Shown piece by piece: positions 1 to 8,214 of a DNA stretch of 23,428 nt; positions within the stretch are counted from its first letter, which is position 1, and each line of letters starts with the position of its first letter. Under the pieces are notes generated by a model that did not search any database, was not told the DNA's origin, and was given only the letters and a program-made list of their open reading frames with translations. The position numbers were made by a program, and so were the translations under genes. Origin of the DNA: a virus; the IMG/VR virus record IMGVR_UViG_3300032284_002041, positions 1 to 23,428 of that record, one strand, 5' to 3'.

Positions 1-1410
1 AACAGTACCATCTTGTTGGAATCCTTGTGATTGGTCATCATACATTCCTAATGCATTATTAACATCAATGCCGGATGTTCCCAAGCCAATGCGTAATGGC
101 GGTGCGTGGTCTAAATCAGCATCTAACCTTACACCAAACATACTTAAACCAGAGTTGGTGTATGTTGACATTTCAGCAGTAGTTATAGCTGATTGAACAT
201 ATCCAACTGTACCAGTTAATATTGTATCTACACCATTAGAGCCACTAAAAATTGATTGGTTAGGTCCGTAATGACCATAACTTGTATCAAATTGAATTGC
301 TGCGGTTGAACCATCACCACCTTGAGCACCGGTAGCACCAGTGTAACCAGTTGCACCATCAGCACCTTGTGTGCCTTGTGAACCATCATAACCTTGTGCG
401 CCATCTAAACCAGTTACACCAATGTAACCTTGAGCACCATCGTTGCCTTGAGTGCCATCAGCACCAATATCACCTTGTGTTCCTTGAGAACCTGTAGCAC
501 CTGGAACTCCAGTGGCACCAGTAAGACCTACTGTACCTTGTTCACCATCAGAACCGGTAGCACCTCGTAAACCATTAGAACCTTGTGTGCCACGTGAACC
601 ATTAATACCTTGAGTACCATCGTTACCGGTAACACCAGAAGCACCTTGAACTCCAGGAGCACCATCGATGTTGATAGTTACTGTACCACTACCTGTACCT
701 ACAGATTTTGTAGATGTATAATTTATTACTCCTGTACCAGAATCATATGAATTAACTGTTGCTAACGCATAATTGTTTGCATCGAGAGCGATAACAATTT
801 CCATACCAGCAGTAAATGCATATGAATAATCGCCTGTGATTGGATCTGTGTTTAGTTGTAGTGTATCGGTACCAATAAATGTGATATCAATACCAGTAGA
901 AGTAGCAACAAATCTATTGCCATATGAACCTGTAGCACCAATTTCACCTGTAGGGCCGGATGTTCCTGTGTAACCAATTTCTCCATCAGGACCTGTTGCA
1001 CCAGTTTCGCCTGTAGGTCCTTGGTCACCAGTTTGACCTAATACACCTTGTTCACCAGTTTGTCCTTGAGCACCATCTTGGCCAGTTTGGCCTATGACAC
1101 CTTGTTCACCTTGAGCACCTGAAGCACCATCTGTACCTACATCACCAGTTACTCCGGAAGCACCGGTAAATCCTGTTGCACCAATAATACCGGTAGCACC
1201 TGTATCACCTGTAATACCTTGTGAACCGTCAATACCTGTGGCACCTTGATCGCCCGTATAACCTTGAGCGCCTGTGGCACCGTAAGGACTTTGGCCTGGA
1301 CCTGAAGCGCCTACCCAATTTCCTTGCGTATCAATAACCGGGAAACCAGAGGCACCTACTGCTAAGCCGTTGCCGGCATTAAACTTTTTATTATTTGTTG
1401 TTAGTGACAC
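1..1410 (-). CDS. Collagen-like tail fiber protein, C-terminus beyond window
   Basis: I read an uninterrupted frame from a GTG at 1408-1410 to the left edge (470 residues, no stop). A GGGAGA ribosome-binding site 6 nt upstream supports the start. Residues 1-43 are an anchor-like segment (NNKKF, NGLAVG, VIDTQGNWVGA) that closely matches the start of the neighbouring 762-residue fiber. Gly-X-Y repeats run from about 44 to 160, a globular module spans about 161-250 (ending INIDGAPG), more Gly-X-Y repeats follow to about 368, and a non-collagenous region begins STAAIQF and runs off the window. The shaft is richer in GAQ, GDQ, GEQ and GQT triplets than its neighbours, which are dominated by GAT and GAS. 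A role as a host-adsorption fiber is inferred from architecture and context. The gene follows the 762-residue fiber by 27 nt and is probably cotranscribed. What the C-terminal head binds or does cannot be judged. Confidence 0.85.
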   Translation of the reverse strand, partial: MSLTTNNKKFNAGNGLAVGASGFPVIDTQGNWVGASGPGQSPYGATGAQGYTGDQGATGIDGSQGITGDTGATGIIGATGFTGASGVTGDVGTDGASGAQGEQGVIGQTGQDGAQGQTGEQGVLGQTGDQGPTGETGATGPDGEIGYTGTSGPTGEIGATGSYGNRFVATSTGIDITFIGTDTLQLNTDPITGDYSYAFTAGMEIVIALDANNYALATVNSYDSGTGVINYTSTKSVGTGSGTVTINIDGAPGVQGASGVTGNDGTQGINGSRGTQGSNGLRGATGSDGEQGTVGLTGATGVPGATGSQGTQGDIGADGTQGNDGAQGYIGVTGLDGAQGYDGSQGTQGADGATGYTGATGAQGGDGSTAAIQFDTSYGHYGPNQSIFSGSNGVDTILTGTVGYVQSAITTAEMSTYTNSGLSMFGVRLDADLDHAPPLRIGLGTSGIDVNNALGMYDDQSQGFQQDGTV

Positions 1411-1416
1411 TTATAA

Positions 1417-1422
1417 TCTCCC
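1417..1422 (-). promoter_or_regulatory. Shine-Dalgarno site fixing a GTG start
   Basis: On the minus strand this reads GGGAGA, 6 nt before the GTG at 1410. No ATG lies nearby in this frame, and the residues right after the GTG match the N-terminus of the neighbouring fiber, so this site decides the start. Confidence 0.7.
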
Positions 1423-1437
1423 GGATTAATTTTTATA

Positions 1438-3726
1438 TTAAGCTAGTACTGCTTCACGCAAGAAGTCGATTGTAGTATTTGTATTTGTTGGAGTAACTTT
1501 AACATATACAGTACCAGAATTGTAATCAGCAGATACAGTTATCAAACTAGAAGTTGAATACATTGTGGCATATTCAGTTACAGAAGCATCAACGCCATTA
1601 TGTGTAACAATAACTTCTGTTGAATGAACATCGCCGCCGTTTGTAGCTTGAATGATATACTTAGCAGTTCTGTAAACAGTAGCGTCATATGAATCGATTG
1701 TTTGATTTGCAACAGTTGTTGTGAGTGGATCATTACCTGCTGTCAGACCAGTACCAGTTGCACCGGCAAAACCTGTGGCACCTGAAGCACCTTGGATACC
1801 GGTTGCACCTGAAGCACCATCAACACCAGTAGCACCTGTATAACCTGTTGCACCTGTGTAACCAGTTGCACCTGAAGCACCTTGAATACCGGTAGCACCT
1901 GTGTAACCAGTTGCACCAGTAAGTCCTGTTGAACCTGAAGCACCTTGAATACCGGTTGCACCGGAAGCACCTTGAACACCAGTAGCACCAGTATAACCAG
2001 TTGCACCTGTGTAACCTGTGGCACCTTGAACACCTTGTGCGCCATCTAAGTTAACTGTCCATTGTGTGTATTCACCAGAACCAACTGAAGTTGTTTTAGC
2101 AAATACTAATGTTGTACCAGAATAACTTACTACAGTACCTAATTGATAGTTTTCTGGATTAGTGTAAGAAGCAACAACGATTGATTGAGCAGGAGTATAT
2201 GCAAGTCCAGCATCAACCGTTAATGTGATATTTCCTGTTCCACCAATTGTAAAATCTGAATCTGATGTTGTTGCATAAAGGTCGCCATTTGCGCCCGAAG
2301 CACCAACAATACCAGTCGCACCAGTATAACCTGTGGCACCATCAATACCTGTGGCACCCGAAGCACCGTCAATACCAGTAGCACCAGTCAGACCGGTTGC
2401 ACCATCAATACCGGTTGCACCGGAAGCACCATCAGCACCAGTTGCACCGGAAGCACCATCAATACCGGTTGCACCAGTTTCACCAGTAGCACCTGTATAA
2501 CCTGTAGCACCATCAACGCCATTATAACCTGTTGCACCAGTTAGACCGGTTGCGCCATCGATACCTGTAGCGCCTGAAGCACCTTGAATACCAGTAGCAC
2601 CAATTTCACCTTGGGAACCTGTGGCACCACTTGCACCTACAGGACCAGTTGCACCCGTATCGCCTGTATAACCTATGGCACCATCAGCACCAGTTGCACC
2701 GGAAGCACCATCAATACCGGTTGCACCAGTTTCACCAGTAGCACCTTGAACACCAGTTGCACCCGTATAACCAGTTGCACCAGAAGCACCTTGATGGCCT
2801 GTGGCACCCGAAGCGCCTTGGTCACCTTGTGAACCAGTAGCACCAGTAGGACCAGTAGAACCCGAAGCACCTTGAATACCCGTTGCACCTGAGGCACCAT
2901 CGGCACCAGTTGCACCGGAAGCACCTTGAACACCAGTAGCACCAGTATAACCAGTTGCACCAATTAAACCAACTGCACCATCAAGGTTTACTGAAAATCC
3001 GGTGGTTGGAGTTGCATTTGCGTGTGTAATGTCTGTTACAGATAATACCAAAGCACCACTACCTGAATCGTAAGATGTTACCTTAGCATTTAAATAATTT
3101 GTTGCATCAGAAGTTGATGTTACAATAACATCTTGTGCAGGAGTATAAGCAAGTCCTGTGCCAACTGTTAATGATAAAGAACTTCCAATTGTATATGTGT
3201 TTAATGTAAGAGTTGATGTTGTATCTTGTGTTGCATAAAGGTCGCCATTTGCACCGGCAGTACCAGTAGCACCAGTTAAACCGATTGCACCAGTAGAACC
3301 AGTTGCACCCGAAGCACCATCAATACCGGTTGCACCCGTTTCACCAGTAGCACCTGTATAACCTGTAGCACCATCAACGCCAGTAGCACCCGTAACGCCT
3401 GTAGCACCTGTGTAACCTGTTGCACCGTCAGCACCTGTTGCACCACTAGCACCATCAATACCAGTAGCACCGGTTAAACCTGTTGCACCTTTAACACCTG
3501 TGGCACCTGAAGCGCCGTTTATACCTGTTGCACCGGTATAACCAGTTGCACCAGAGGCACCATCAACACCGGTTGCACCGACAGAACCTGTGGCACCTGT
3601 TGCGCCACCTGGAAGTTGAGCACCTATCCAATTACCGTTTTCGTCAATAACATCTACCGGGCCGGTTGCGCCATTGCCTACGGATAGACCGTTTCTTACT
3701 ACAAATTTTGAATTATTGGTTGCCAC
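1438..3726 (-). CDS. Collagen-like tail fiber with two globular knobs
   Basis: 762 residues starting at GTG (3724-3726), with an AAGGAG site 8 nt upstream. Residues 1-40 form a presumed virion-anchor segment ([22 protein letters not shown]). Collagen-like Gly-X-Y repeats, mostly GAT, GAS, GYT and GID, occupy about 41-160, 251-480 and 563-660. Two related globular modules (about 161-250 and 481-562) interrupt the shaft. Each starts with GANGDLYAT, contains LAYTPAQ and ends VNLDGA. The last 102 residues (661-762) form a non-collagen tip with [16 protein letters not shown] and VTEYATMYS, and are homologous to the tip of the 426-residue fiber upstream. There is no S74 chaperone domain. The protein is inferred to be a trimeric adsorption fiber. 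Long near-identical DNA repeats occur within the shaft. The nearest alternative is a whisker-like or accessory fiber. Confidence 0.88.
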   Translation of the reverse strand: MATNNSKFVVRNGLSVGNGATGPVDVIDENGNWIGAQLPGGATGATGSVGATGVDGASGATGYTGATGINGASGATGVKGATGLTGATGIDGASGATGADGATGYTGATGVTGATGVDGATGYTGATGETGATGIDGASGATGSTGAIGLTGATGTAGANGDLYATQDTTSTLTLNTYTIGSSLSLTVGTGLAYTPAQDVIVTSTSDATNYLNAKVTSYDSGSGALVLSVTDITHANATPTTGFSVNLDGAVGLIGATGYTGATGVQGASGATGADGASGATGIQGASGSTGPTGATGSQGDQGASGATGHQGASGATGYTGATGVQGATGETGATGIDGASGATGADGAIGYTGDTGATGPVGASGATGSQGEIGATGIQGASGATGIDGATGLTGATGYNGVDGATGYTGATGETGATGIDGASGATGADGASGATGIDGATGLTGATGIDGASGATGIDGATGYTGATGIVGASGANGDLYATTSDSDFTIGGTGNITLTVDAGLAYTPAQSIVVASYTNPENYQLGTVVSYSGTTLVFAKTTSVGSGEYTQWTVNLDGAQGVQGATGYTGATGYTGATGVQGASGATGIQGASGSTGLTGATGYTGATGIQGASGATGYTGATGYTGATGVDGASGATGIQGASGATGFAGATGTGLTAGNDPLTTTVANQTIDSYDATVYRTAKYIIQATNGGDVHSTEVIVTHNGVDASVTEYATMYSTSSLITVSADYNSGTVYVKVTPTNTNTTIDFLREAVLA
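2426..2746 (-). repeat. 69-bp exact direct repeat in collagen shaft
   Basis: Positions 2426-2494 and 2678-2746 are identical over 69 bp, in the same frame and 252 bp (84 residues) apart, within the Gly-X-Y shaft of the 762-residue fiber. Collagen coding is naturally repetitive, but identity at synonymous positions over this length indicates recent duplication or gene conversion. Confidence 0.8.
2450..3381 (-). repeat. 71-bp near-identical repeat pair flanking the first knob
   Basis: Positions 2450-2520 and 3311-3381 agree at 70 of 71 bases (one A/C difference). The pair lies on either side of the first globular module of the 762-residue fiber, 861 bp (287 residues) apart and in frame. Recombination between the copies would remove the knob and keep the reading frame. 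Confidence 0.75.
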
Positions 3727-3734
3727 AGTAATAT

Positions 3735-3740
3735 CTCCTT
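3735..3740 (-). promoter_or_regulatory. Strong Shine-Dalgarno for a GTG start
   Basis: The minus strand reads AAGGAG, 8 nt before the GTG at 3726. This is the strongest ribosome-binding site seen in the left half and supports the GTG start of the 762-residue fiber. Confidence 0.75.
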
Positions 3741-3766
3741 GATGGGTGTTTGTGCTTTAATCTTAT

Positions 3767-3774
3767 TATTTATG
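3767..3774 (-). promoter_or_regulatory. Putative T4-type late promoter (CATAAATA)
   Basis: The minus strand reads CATAAATA, one base from the T4 late -10 octamer TATAAATA and matching the NATAAATA form reported for T4-like cyanophages. It lies in the 64-bp gap between two fiber genes, about 40 nt before the GTG start at 3726. The same octamer occurs in the only other sizeable intergenic gap. The DNA is AT-rich and the octamer also occurs inside genes, so this is suggestive rather than proven. Confidence 0.45.
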
Positions 3775-3790
3775 AAATATAATGTTTGGT

Positions 3791-5071
3791 TTACACTTCA
3801 ATTGTTGTTTTTAAATACTTTAATGTTGTTGAATTATAGATTGGTTGAAATCTTAATTCTACCAATCCTGATCCTGTCCACGATACACGTCCAATCAATA
3901 ATGTTGGATTGCGTGATGTTGTTGATGTTGCATCATAAATGCCGTCTAATGTATTTACAAATGCAGTTGCTAAAGTTATACTAAATGGATTATTTGAGCT
4001 ATCATATACAGTTATTGTTGTACCAACAGGAATGGATAATAGTCCCAAAGCAACAGTAGGATTGTTTGTATAGAATCTAAGATTTGTTACTGTCCATACA
4101 GATACTCCACCAATATTAATATTTGGTGAAGAATAATCGTTTGTTAATGGTGAATAATATGAACTAAAATTACCAAGTGCATCACCAATAGCCCCATATT
4201 CTGTTAGATAAGCATTTGGTTCATCAACTAACAATCTTAATTCTGTTGCTGAGTAATGTAATCCAGAAGTAATTTGCATTTCATATTTTGCACTTCTGTA
4301 TACTGATGTATCAATTGTGTCAAACACAACTTGATTTGTATTTGATGTTGTGTATACGGTTGCGGCTTGTAAAATTCCTGAAGCACCTTGAATACCAGTA
4401 GCACCAGTTTCACCAGTTTCACCGGTTAATCCGGTTGCACCTACACCAGAAGCACCTTGAGTACCGGTGGCACCTGATGCGCCGGTTTGGCCTGTTTGAC
4501 CTGTGGCGCCCGTTAGTCCTGTTTGGCCGGTAGCTCCTTGAACACCTTGAGTTCCTGTTGCTCCTGGTATTGTTGAATCCGCACCTGTAGCACCAGTATG
4601 TCCACTAGCTCCTTGAACGCCAATAGAACCCGTTGCACCAGGTATCGTTGAAGCAGGACCTGTAGCGCCAGTATAACCGGTTGCACCTACACCAGAAGCA
4701 CCTTGAGTACCGGTGGCACCTGATGCGCCTTCGGTGCCTTGTGAGCCAGTGCTGCCGCTTGGACCGGTTATGTTTCCAACATCAATCCATTCAGTACCAC
4801 TCCAAACCCATAAATGTCCTGTGTCATCGGTAATGAAGCCATCACTAATTGCATTAGGATAAGAAGGATCTAATTCAGAAGCTGTTGCTACATGACCAAC
4901 AATTTTAACCGATGTGCCTGCGGGACCTGTAGCACCACTTGCACCCGAAACTCCTGAAATTCCTGAAGCACCAGGAACACCTGAAGCTCCCGTAGCGCCG
5001 GCTCGGCCAATTCCATTTCCGTGTCCATTACCTACTTGTACATTTACTGTACCAATTACTTGACCTGGCAT
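3791..5071 (-). CDS. Collagen-like tail fiber with glycan-binding-like module and elaborated tip
   Basis: 426 residues. The ATG directly abuts the stop of the upstream gene, with a GAGG site 7 nt before it, so translation is probably coupled. Residues 1-23 are a short Gly-rich N-terminus containing VNVQVGNG, and Gly-X-Y triplets follow to about 50. A non-collagen module at about 51-104 ([31 protein letters not shown]) resembles the TG-LWVWDG-W modules common in marine phage fibers. Collagen repeats fill about 105-232, twice interrupted by STIPGATG. The C-terminal tip (233-426) contains [17 protein letters not shown] and LTEYGAIGD and ends [10 protein letters not shown]. It matches the tip of the 762-residue fiber, except for an extra block at roughly 300-390. 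An adsorption fiber role is inferred. The binding target is unknown. Confidence 0.86.
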   Translation of the reverse strand: MPGQVIGTVNVQVGNGHGNGIGRAGATGASGVPGASGISGVSGASGATGPAGTSVKIVGHVATASELDPSYPNAISDGFITDDTGHLWVWSGTEWIDVGNITGPSGSTGSQGTEGASGATGTQGASGVGATGYTGATGPASTIPGATGSIGVQGASGHTGATGADSTIPGATGTQGVQGATGQTGLTGATGQTGQTGASGATGTQGASGVGATGLTGETGETGATGIQGASGILQAATVYTTSNTNQVVFDTIDTSVYRSAKYEMQITSGLHYSATELRLLVDEPNAYLTEYGAIGDALGNFSSYYSPLTNDYSSPNINIGGVSVWTVTNLRFYTNNPTVALGLLSIPVGTTITVYDSSNNPFSITLATAFVNTLDGIYDATSTTSRNPTLLIGRVSWTGSGLVELRFQPIYNSTTLKYLKTTIEV

Positions 5072-5413
5072 TTAAAACCTCGTAACTTGTGGAGAAACAA
5101 TCATAGTTCCTTCCAGAACTCTTGTGACTGTGTTTGCTGTATCTTGAATAGCTACGTCATAAACATAACGTCCTGCTGCAAGATTTGAAGTAACTGCAGC
5201 ATCCAATTGTAAAACAATGACACCAACTGTAGGGTCTGGTATCTGTGCATCAAATTCTGCTGCAACGTTTGCTGAATAATAAGATTTTCTTATTTGGCTT
5301 TTAGGAGTTATATTAGTTAAATCATAAACAATACCATAAACATCGTCTAATGTAACGGTTGTAACAAATGTTGTACCTTGCTCTAAATAAAGTTCTTGAA
5401 ATGCAGCTGGCAT
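5072..5413 (-). CDS. Small Ig-like virion protein
   Basis: 113 residues with an ATG start preceded by AGGA about 9 nt upstream. The protein is a single compact beta-rich domain: LYLEQGTTF near the start, LTNITPKSQIRKSYYS in the middle and LAAGRYVYDVAIQD followed by RVLEGTMIVSPQV near the end. This order (strand, KSQ-RKSYYS, GRYVYD, EG-V-V-P) is a recurrent small structural protein of T4-like marine phages with an Ig-like or fiber-adaptor look. There is no signal peptide or membrane segment. It is the first gene after a 143-bp gap with a putative late promoter, and its stop abuts the start of the 426-residue fiber. That suggests it is made together with this fiber, perhaps as its adaptor (inference). 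No enzymatic motif is seen. Confidence 0.75.
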   Translation of the reverse strand: MPAAFQELYLEQGTTFVTTVTLDDVYGIVYDLTNITPKSQIRKSYYSANVAAEFDAQIPDPTVGVIVLQLDAAVTSNLAAGRYVYDVAIQDTANTVTRVLEGTMIVSPQVTRF

Positions 5414-5443
5414 TTAACTATCCTAATTATTATTCTTATTGTA

Positions 5444-5451
5444 TATTTATG
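5444..5451 (-). promoter_or_regulatory. Putative T4-type late promoter (CATAAATA)
   Basis: The minus strand reads CATAAATA in the 143-bp gap upstream of the 113-residue gene, about 30 nt before its ATG. It is the same octamer as the one upstream of the 762-residue fiber. It would give a short leader that includes the AGGA ribosome-binding site. Confidence 0.45.
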
Positions 5452-5511
5452 TTGTTACCCATTTGTATTTGGTAATGAGCTAAAAGTAAATGCGCTTTTT
5501 GGACTTTTGAA

Positions 5512-5545
5512 TCCTGTCTCCGGAATTTTGGAGCCGGAGACAAAA
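5512..5545 (-). other. Strong RNA hairpin just after a fiber gene
   Basis: A perfect GTCTCCGG/CCGGAGAC inverted repeat (5516-5523 and 5534-5541) has a 10-nt loop. On the minus-strand RNA it extends by two further A-U and two G-U pairs to about 12 bp. It begins 11 nt after the stop of the 885-residue fiber. No U-run follows it on the minus strand, so it is not a textbook intrinsic terminator. It may be a 3'-end stabiliser, a processing site or an atypical terminator. It is the most GC-rich short element in this AT-rich gap. Confidence 0.6.
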
Positions 5546-5556
5546 ATTTCAAAATT

Positions 5557-8214
5557 TTACTTTTTCTTTAATTCGTCAACTTCAGCTTTAAGTTCTTTAA
5601 TTGCTTCAATTAACAATGGCACTAATTTGTCATATTGAACAGTTAAATAATTTTCACCCGTTTTACTTGTTCCATCATCACCAACGTCAAAAGCAGCTAA
5701 TTTTACGGCTTCTGGTTGTACTTTTTGAACTTCTTGTGCAGATAAACCAACTTGTGTATCTTTTTCATTATATCCAAAATTTGCCGCCAAATCATTTTGT
5801 ACATACAAAAATCCATTAAGTTGATTAACTTTGTCCAAAGCACTTTCGATATTACCAATTTTATTTTTTAAACGGTCATCTGAGTAATATGCAGTAATAT
5901 TATTGTATGAGTATAAAGCGCCACTTGAAGGATTTAAAAACAATAAATCTGTTCCGTATGCATTATTTCCTGAACCCCACAATATTTGATAGTTTGCATT
6001 TGTACGATTACTATAATTAATTGCATAACTTCCTGCATAATTGGCATTTTGAATGGTACCTGAACTTGTTAAGTATCCGGCCGGATTACTAGAATTGTAA
6101 GGAACATATCCTAAAGCTGTTGATATATTTGATGATGTAATACCACTAATATATCCATTTGGATTTGTAGAATTATAAGGAGTAAATCCAAGGTTTGTTA
6201 CAGCTGCACCTGAAGCTAATTGAGCAGCGGAAATTGTTCCGGTTAATTGAGAAGTAGGAATACTTGCAGAAATAGATGTAATATTGGTTACTCTACCCGC
6301 TGAATCTACGGTTACCTGAGGAATAATATTTGCAGCACCAAAAACACCAGGAGATGCGCCAGAATTTGGATGATTAATTGTTAATGTACTTCCAGAAGCC
6401 GTAACTGTTACTAAAGAAGTATTTCCACTTGTAACTGTCAAAGGACCTGGAAGATTTAAGGATCCTGTGCCAGAAGAACCTGCAATCGAAAGTGTTGTTG
6501 ATATTGAGTTATTCGATATAGAAGTTATTCTACCAAATTGGTCTACACTTATTGTTGGAATCGTTGTTGTGTTTCCATAATAACCAGCCGTTGCTCCAGA
6601 AGTTACTGGATTAATTGTTATTGTATTTCCAGAAGCTGCAATTGTGGCAAAAGAAGTTGTATTACTTGAAACTATATTTAAGGGGCCAGGAAGATTTAAT
6701 GAGCCTGTGCCCGAATTACCAGCAAGATTTAATGATGTTGAAATTGAATTATTGCTTGCTGCGGTTATACGACCAGTAGAATCTACAACAAATGAAGGTA
6801 TTTGTAAAGAGCTACCGTAACTTCCAGCTGATACACCTGAAGCTGGTAATCGTGAAGAACTTAATGTCCCTACTGTAATATAAGTAGCATTTGCAGCATT
6901 AGTATTGGCGCCATTAACAGCAGCTGTTAATGTGTTGGTATTTGATGTAATTTGAGATTGCAATGAAATTACATTTGCATCAACATAAGATTTCATACTG
7001 CTATTTGCACTAATAATGCTGTTATTCAATATATTTGCGGCATTTGAAGAAGCTGCTGTCACTTGGCTTGTTGAAATAACAGAATCACTCATCGTTTCTG
7101 TTGTCAAAATACGATAATATGTTGAATTATTAACATCTAACATATCCCAATATTTTTGCGGTTCATTCCAACGGATTGAAGCGTTTGCACCATTTCTATA
7201 AACATTAAAATAACTAATTTGATTATTACTAGAAGCGCTTAATGTAAATGTATTGGTATTATATACTGTTGTTCCATTAATAATAAAATTTCCACCAACA
7301 CTCAGTTGGCCGGTTGTTTGTACTGAGCCAAAAAATGCAGCGGATGAATTACCATTGAGTTGAGTATTAACAATTAAATTTGGTATTATAAGTGACGAAT
7401 TAGCTGTAATGTTATTAGCATAAAGATTGTTTGTGACACTTATTGTTGATGTATTAACTGTTGTATTTGCTTGTAATACATTAACATAAGAAGTTCCAGT
7501 AACACTAGATGTTGCAGTATTTACAGATGTATTTGCCTGCAGTGTGTTTGTAATAGTATCATTGGTAATTGTAGCGCCTAAAATATTTGCTCTAGTGCGA
7601 ACAATTAAATTGTTTGTATTCGATAATCCACCAGCAAAGAAATTATAAGAATTCGTATTGTTTAGAACGGTAGCATTGTTTCCAAATGAAGCATTTTCTG
7701 TAACAACGAGTGTGTTTGCCATTGTTACTGCACCAGTTACAGCTAAAGTGTTGGCCATCGTAGTCGAACCAACAACAGACAACGTATTGCCTAAAGCCGT
7801 TTGTCCGGTAATTGTTGTATTACCAGATACATTTAAATATCCGCCAATTGTTGTATTATTAGAAACAGCAAGACCAATATTTGGACTTAATGCCAACAAA
7901 GGACCACCAATATTAGCTTGGCCGAATGTGGTTATGCTTAAAATAGTATTTTGAAAATATGCTTGTTGGTCAACACGAAGGTTGTTTTGAATATATGCGG
8001 AAGATCCTACACCAGTTACTTGTAATTGTCCAGCAATAATGGCATTGTTAGCAACTTGTAAACCCAAAGTTGGGGAATTTAAAAACAATGTTCCTGTAGG
8101 CTTAATATAATTATTAGCCGCTAAATCATTGTTTTCTTTGGCCAAATTATTGGTCGTAACTACCCAATCACCAAAGGTATTTGCATAACTTAATAAAGAT
8201 ACTGTATTAGCCAT
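5557..8214 (-). CDS. Tail fiber with C-terminal S74 intramolecular chaperone
   Basis: 885 residues. The ATG overlaps the upstream gene by 8 bp and has GAAGG close before it. The N-terminus ([20 protein letters not shown], then LAANNY) is a pattern seen at the start of tail fibers in aquatic T4-like phages. Residues ~100-300 are Asn/Thr-rich short beta repeats. Residues ~459-650 hold two full ~80-residue repeats and the start of a third, marked by VDSTGRIT (477), VDQFGRIT (557) and VDSAGRVT (636), with [11 protein letters not shown] in the first two. Two fiber-type motifs follow, [15 protein letters not shown] and [15 protein letters not shown]. The last ~108 residues are a Peptidase_S74 chaperone beginning [10 protein letters not shown] (S778), with [15 protein letters not shown] and a helical end ([18 protein letters not shown]). 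In this family the domain trimerises the fiber and cleaves itself off before the Ser of the SD motif. Substrate and receptor are unknown. Confidence 0.9.
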   Translation of the reverse strand: MANTVSLLSYANTFGDWVVTTNNLAKENNDLAANNYIKPTGTLFLNSPTLGLQVANNAIIAGQLQVTGVGSSAYIQNNLRVDQQAYFQNTILSITTFGQANIGGPLLALSPNIGLAVSNNTTIGGYLNVSGNTTITGQTALGNTLSVVGSTTMANTLAVTGAVTMANTLVVTENASFGNNATVLNNTNSYNFFAGGLSNTNNLIVRTRANILGATITNDTITNTLQANTSVNTATSSVTGTSYVNVLQANTTVNTSTISVTNNLYANNITANSSLIIPNLIVNTQLNGNSSAAFFGSVQTTGQLSVGGNFIINGTTVYNTNTFTLSASSNNQISYFNVYRNGANASIRWNEPQKYWDMLDVNNSTYYRILTTETMSDSVISTSQVTAASSNAANILNNSIISANSSMKSYVDANVISLQSQITSNTNTLTAAVNGANTNAANATYITVGTLSSSRLPASGVSAGSYGSSLQIPSFVVDSTGRITAASNNSISTSLNLAGNSGTGSLNLPGPLNIVSSNTTSFATIAASGNTITINPVTSGATAGYYGNTTTIPTISVDQFGRITSISNNSISTTLSIAGSSGTGSLNLPGPLTVTSGNTSLVTVTASGSTLTINHPNSGASPGVFGAANIIPQVTVDSAGRVTNITSISASIPTSQLTGTISAAQLASGAAVTNLGFTPYNSTNPNGYISGITSSNISTALGYVPYNSSNPAGYLTSSGTIQNANYAGSYAINYSNRTNANYQILWGSGNNAYGTDLLFLNPSSGALYSYNNITAYYSDDRLKNKIGNIESALDKVNQLNGFLYVQNDLAANFGYNEKDTQVGLSAQEVQKVQPEAVKLAAFDVGDDGTSKTGENYLTVQYDKLVPLLIEAIKELKAEVDELKKK
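6277..6840 (-). repeat. ~80-residue tandem repeats in fiber (about 240 bp)
   Basis: Within the 885-residue fiber, VD-x-x-GR-I/V-T motifs recur at residues 477, 557 and 636, spacings of 80 and 79. Each is followed by an Asn/Ser-rich ISxS stretch. The first two also share [11 protein letters not shown] and an ASG-x-T-x-TIN end. The repeats have diverged at DNA level, so they are old structural repeats rather than recent duplications. Confidence 0.7.

Noticed and set aside
2584-2832. Plus-strand ORF with Cys/Thr/Ser repeats
   Set aside because: It is the antisense shadow of the Gly-X-Y repeats of the 762-residue fiber. A similar frame at 23024-23344 is the shadow of the right-hand shaft.
3739-3984. 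Plus-strand ORF across the fiber gap and the end of the 426-residue gene
   Set aside because: It overlaps a well-supported gene on the opposite strand, has low-complexity Leu/Met content and no recognisable domain.
5516-5541. Classical intrinsic terminator
   Set aside because: The stem is good but no U-run follows it on the transcribed (minus) strand. The A/T-rich run is on the 5' side instead.
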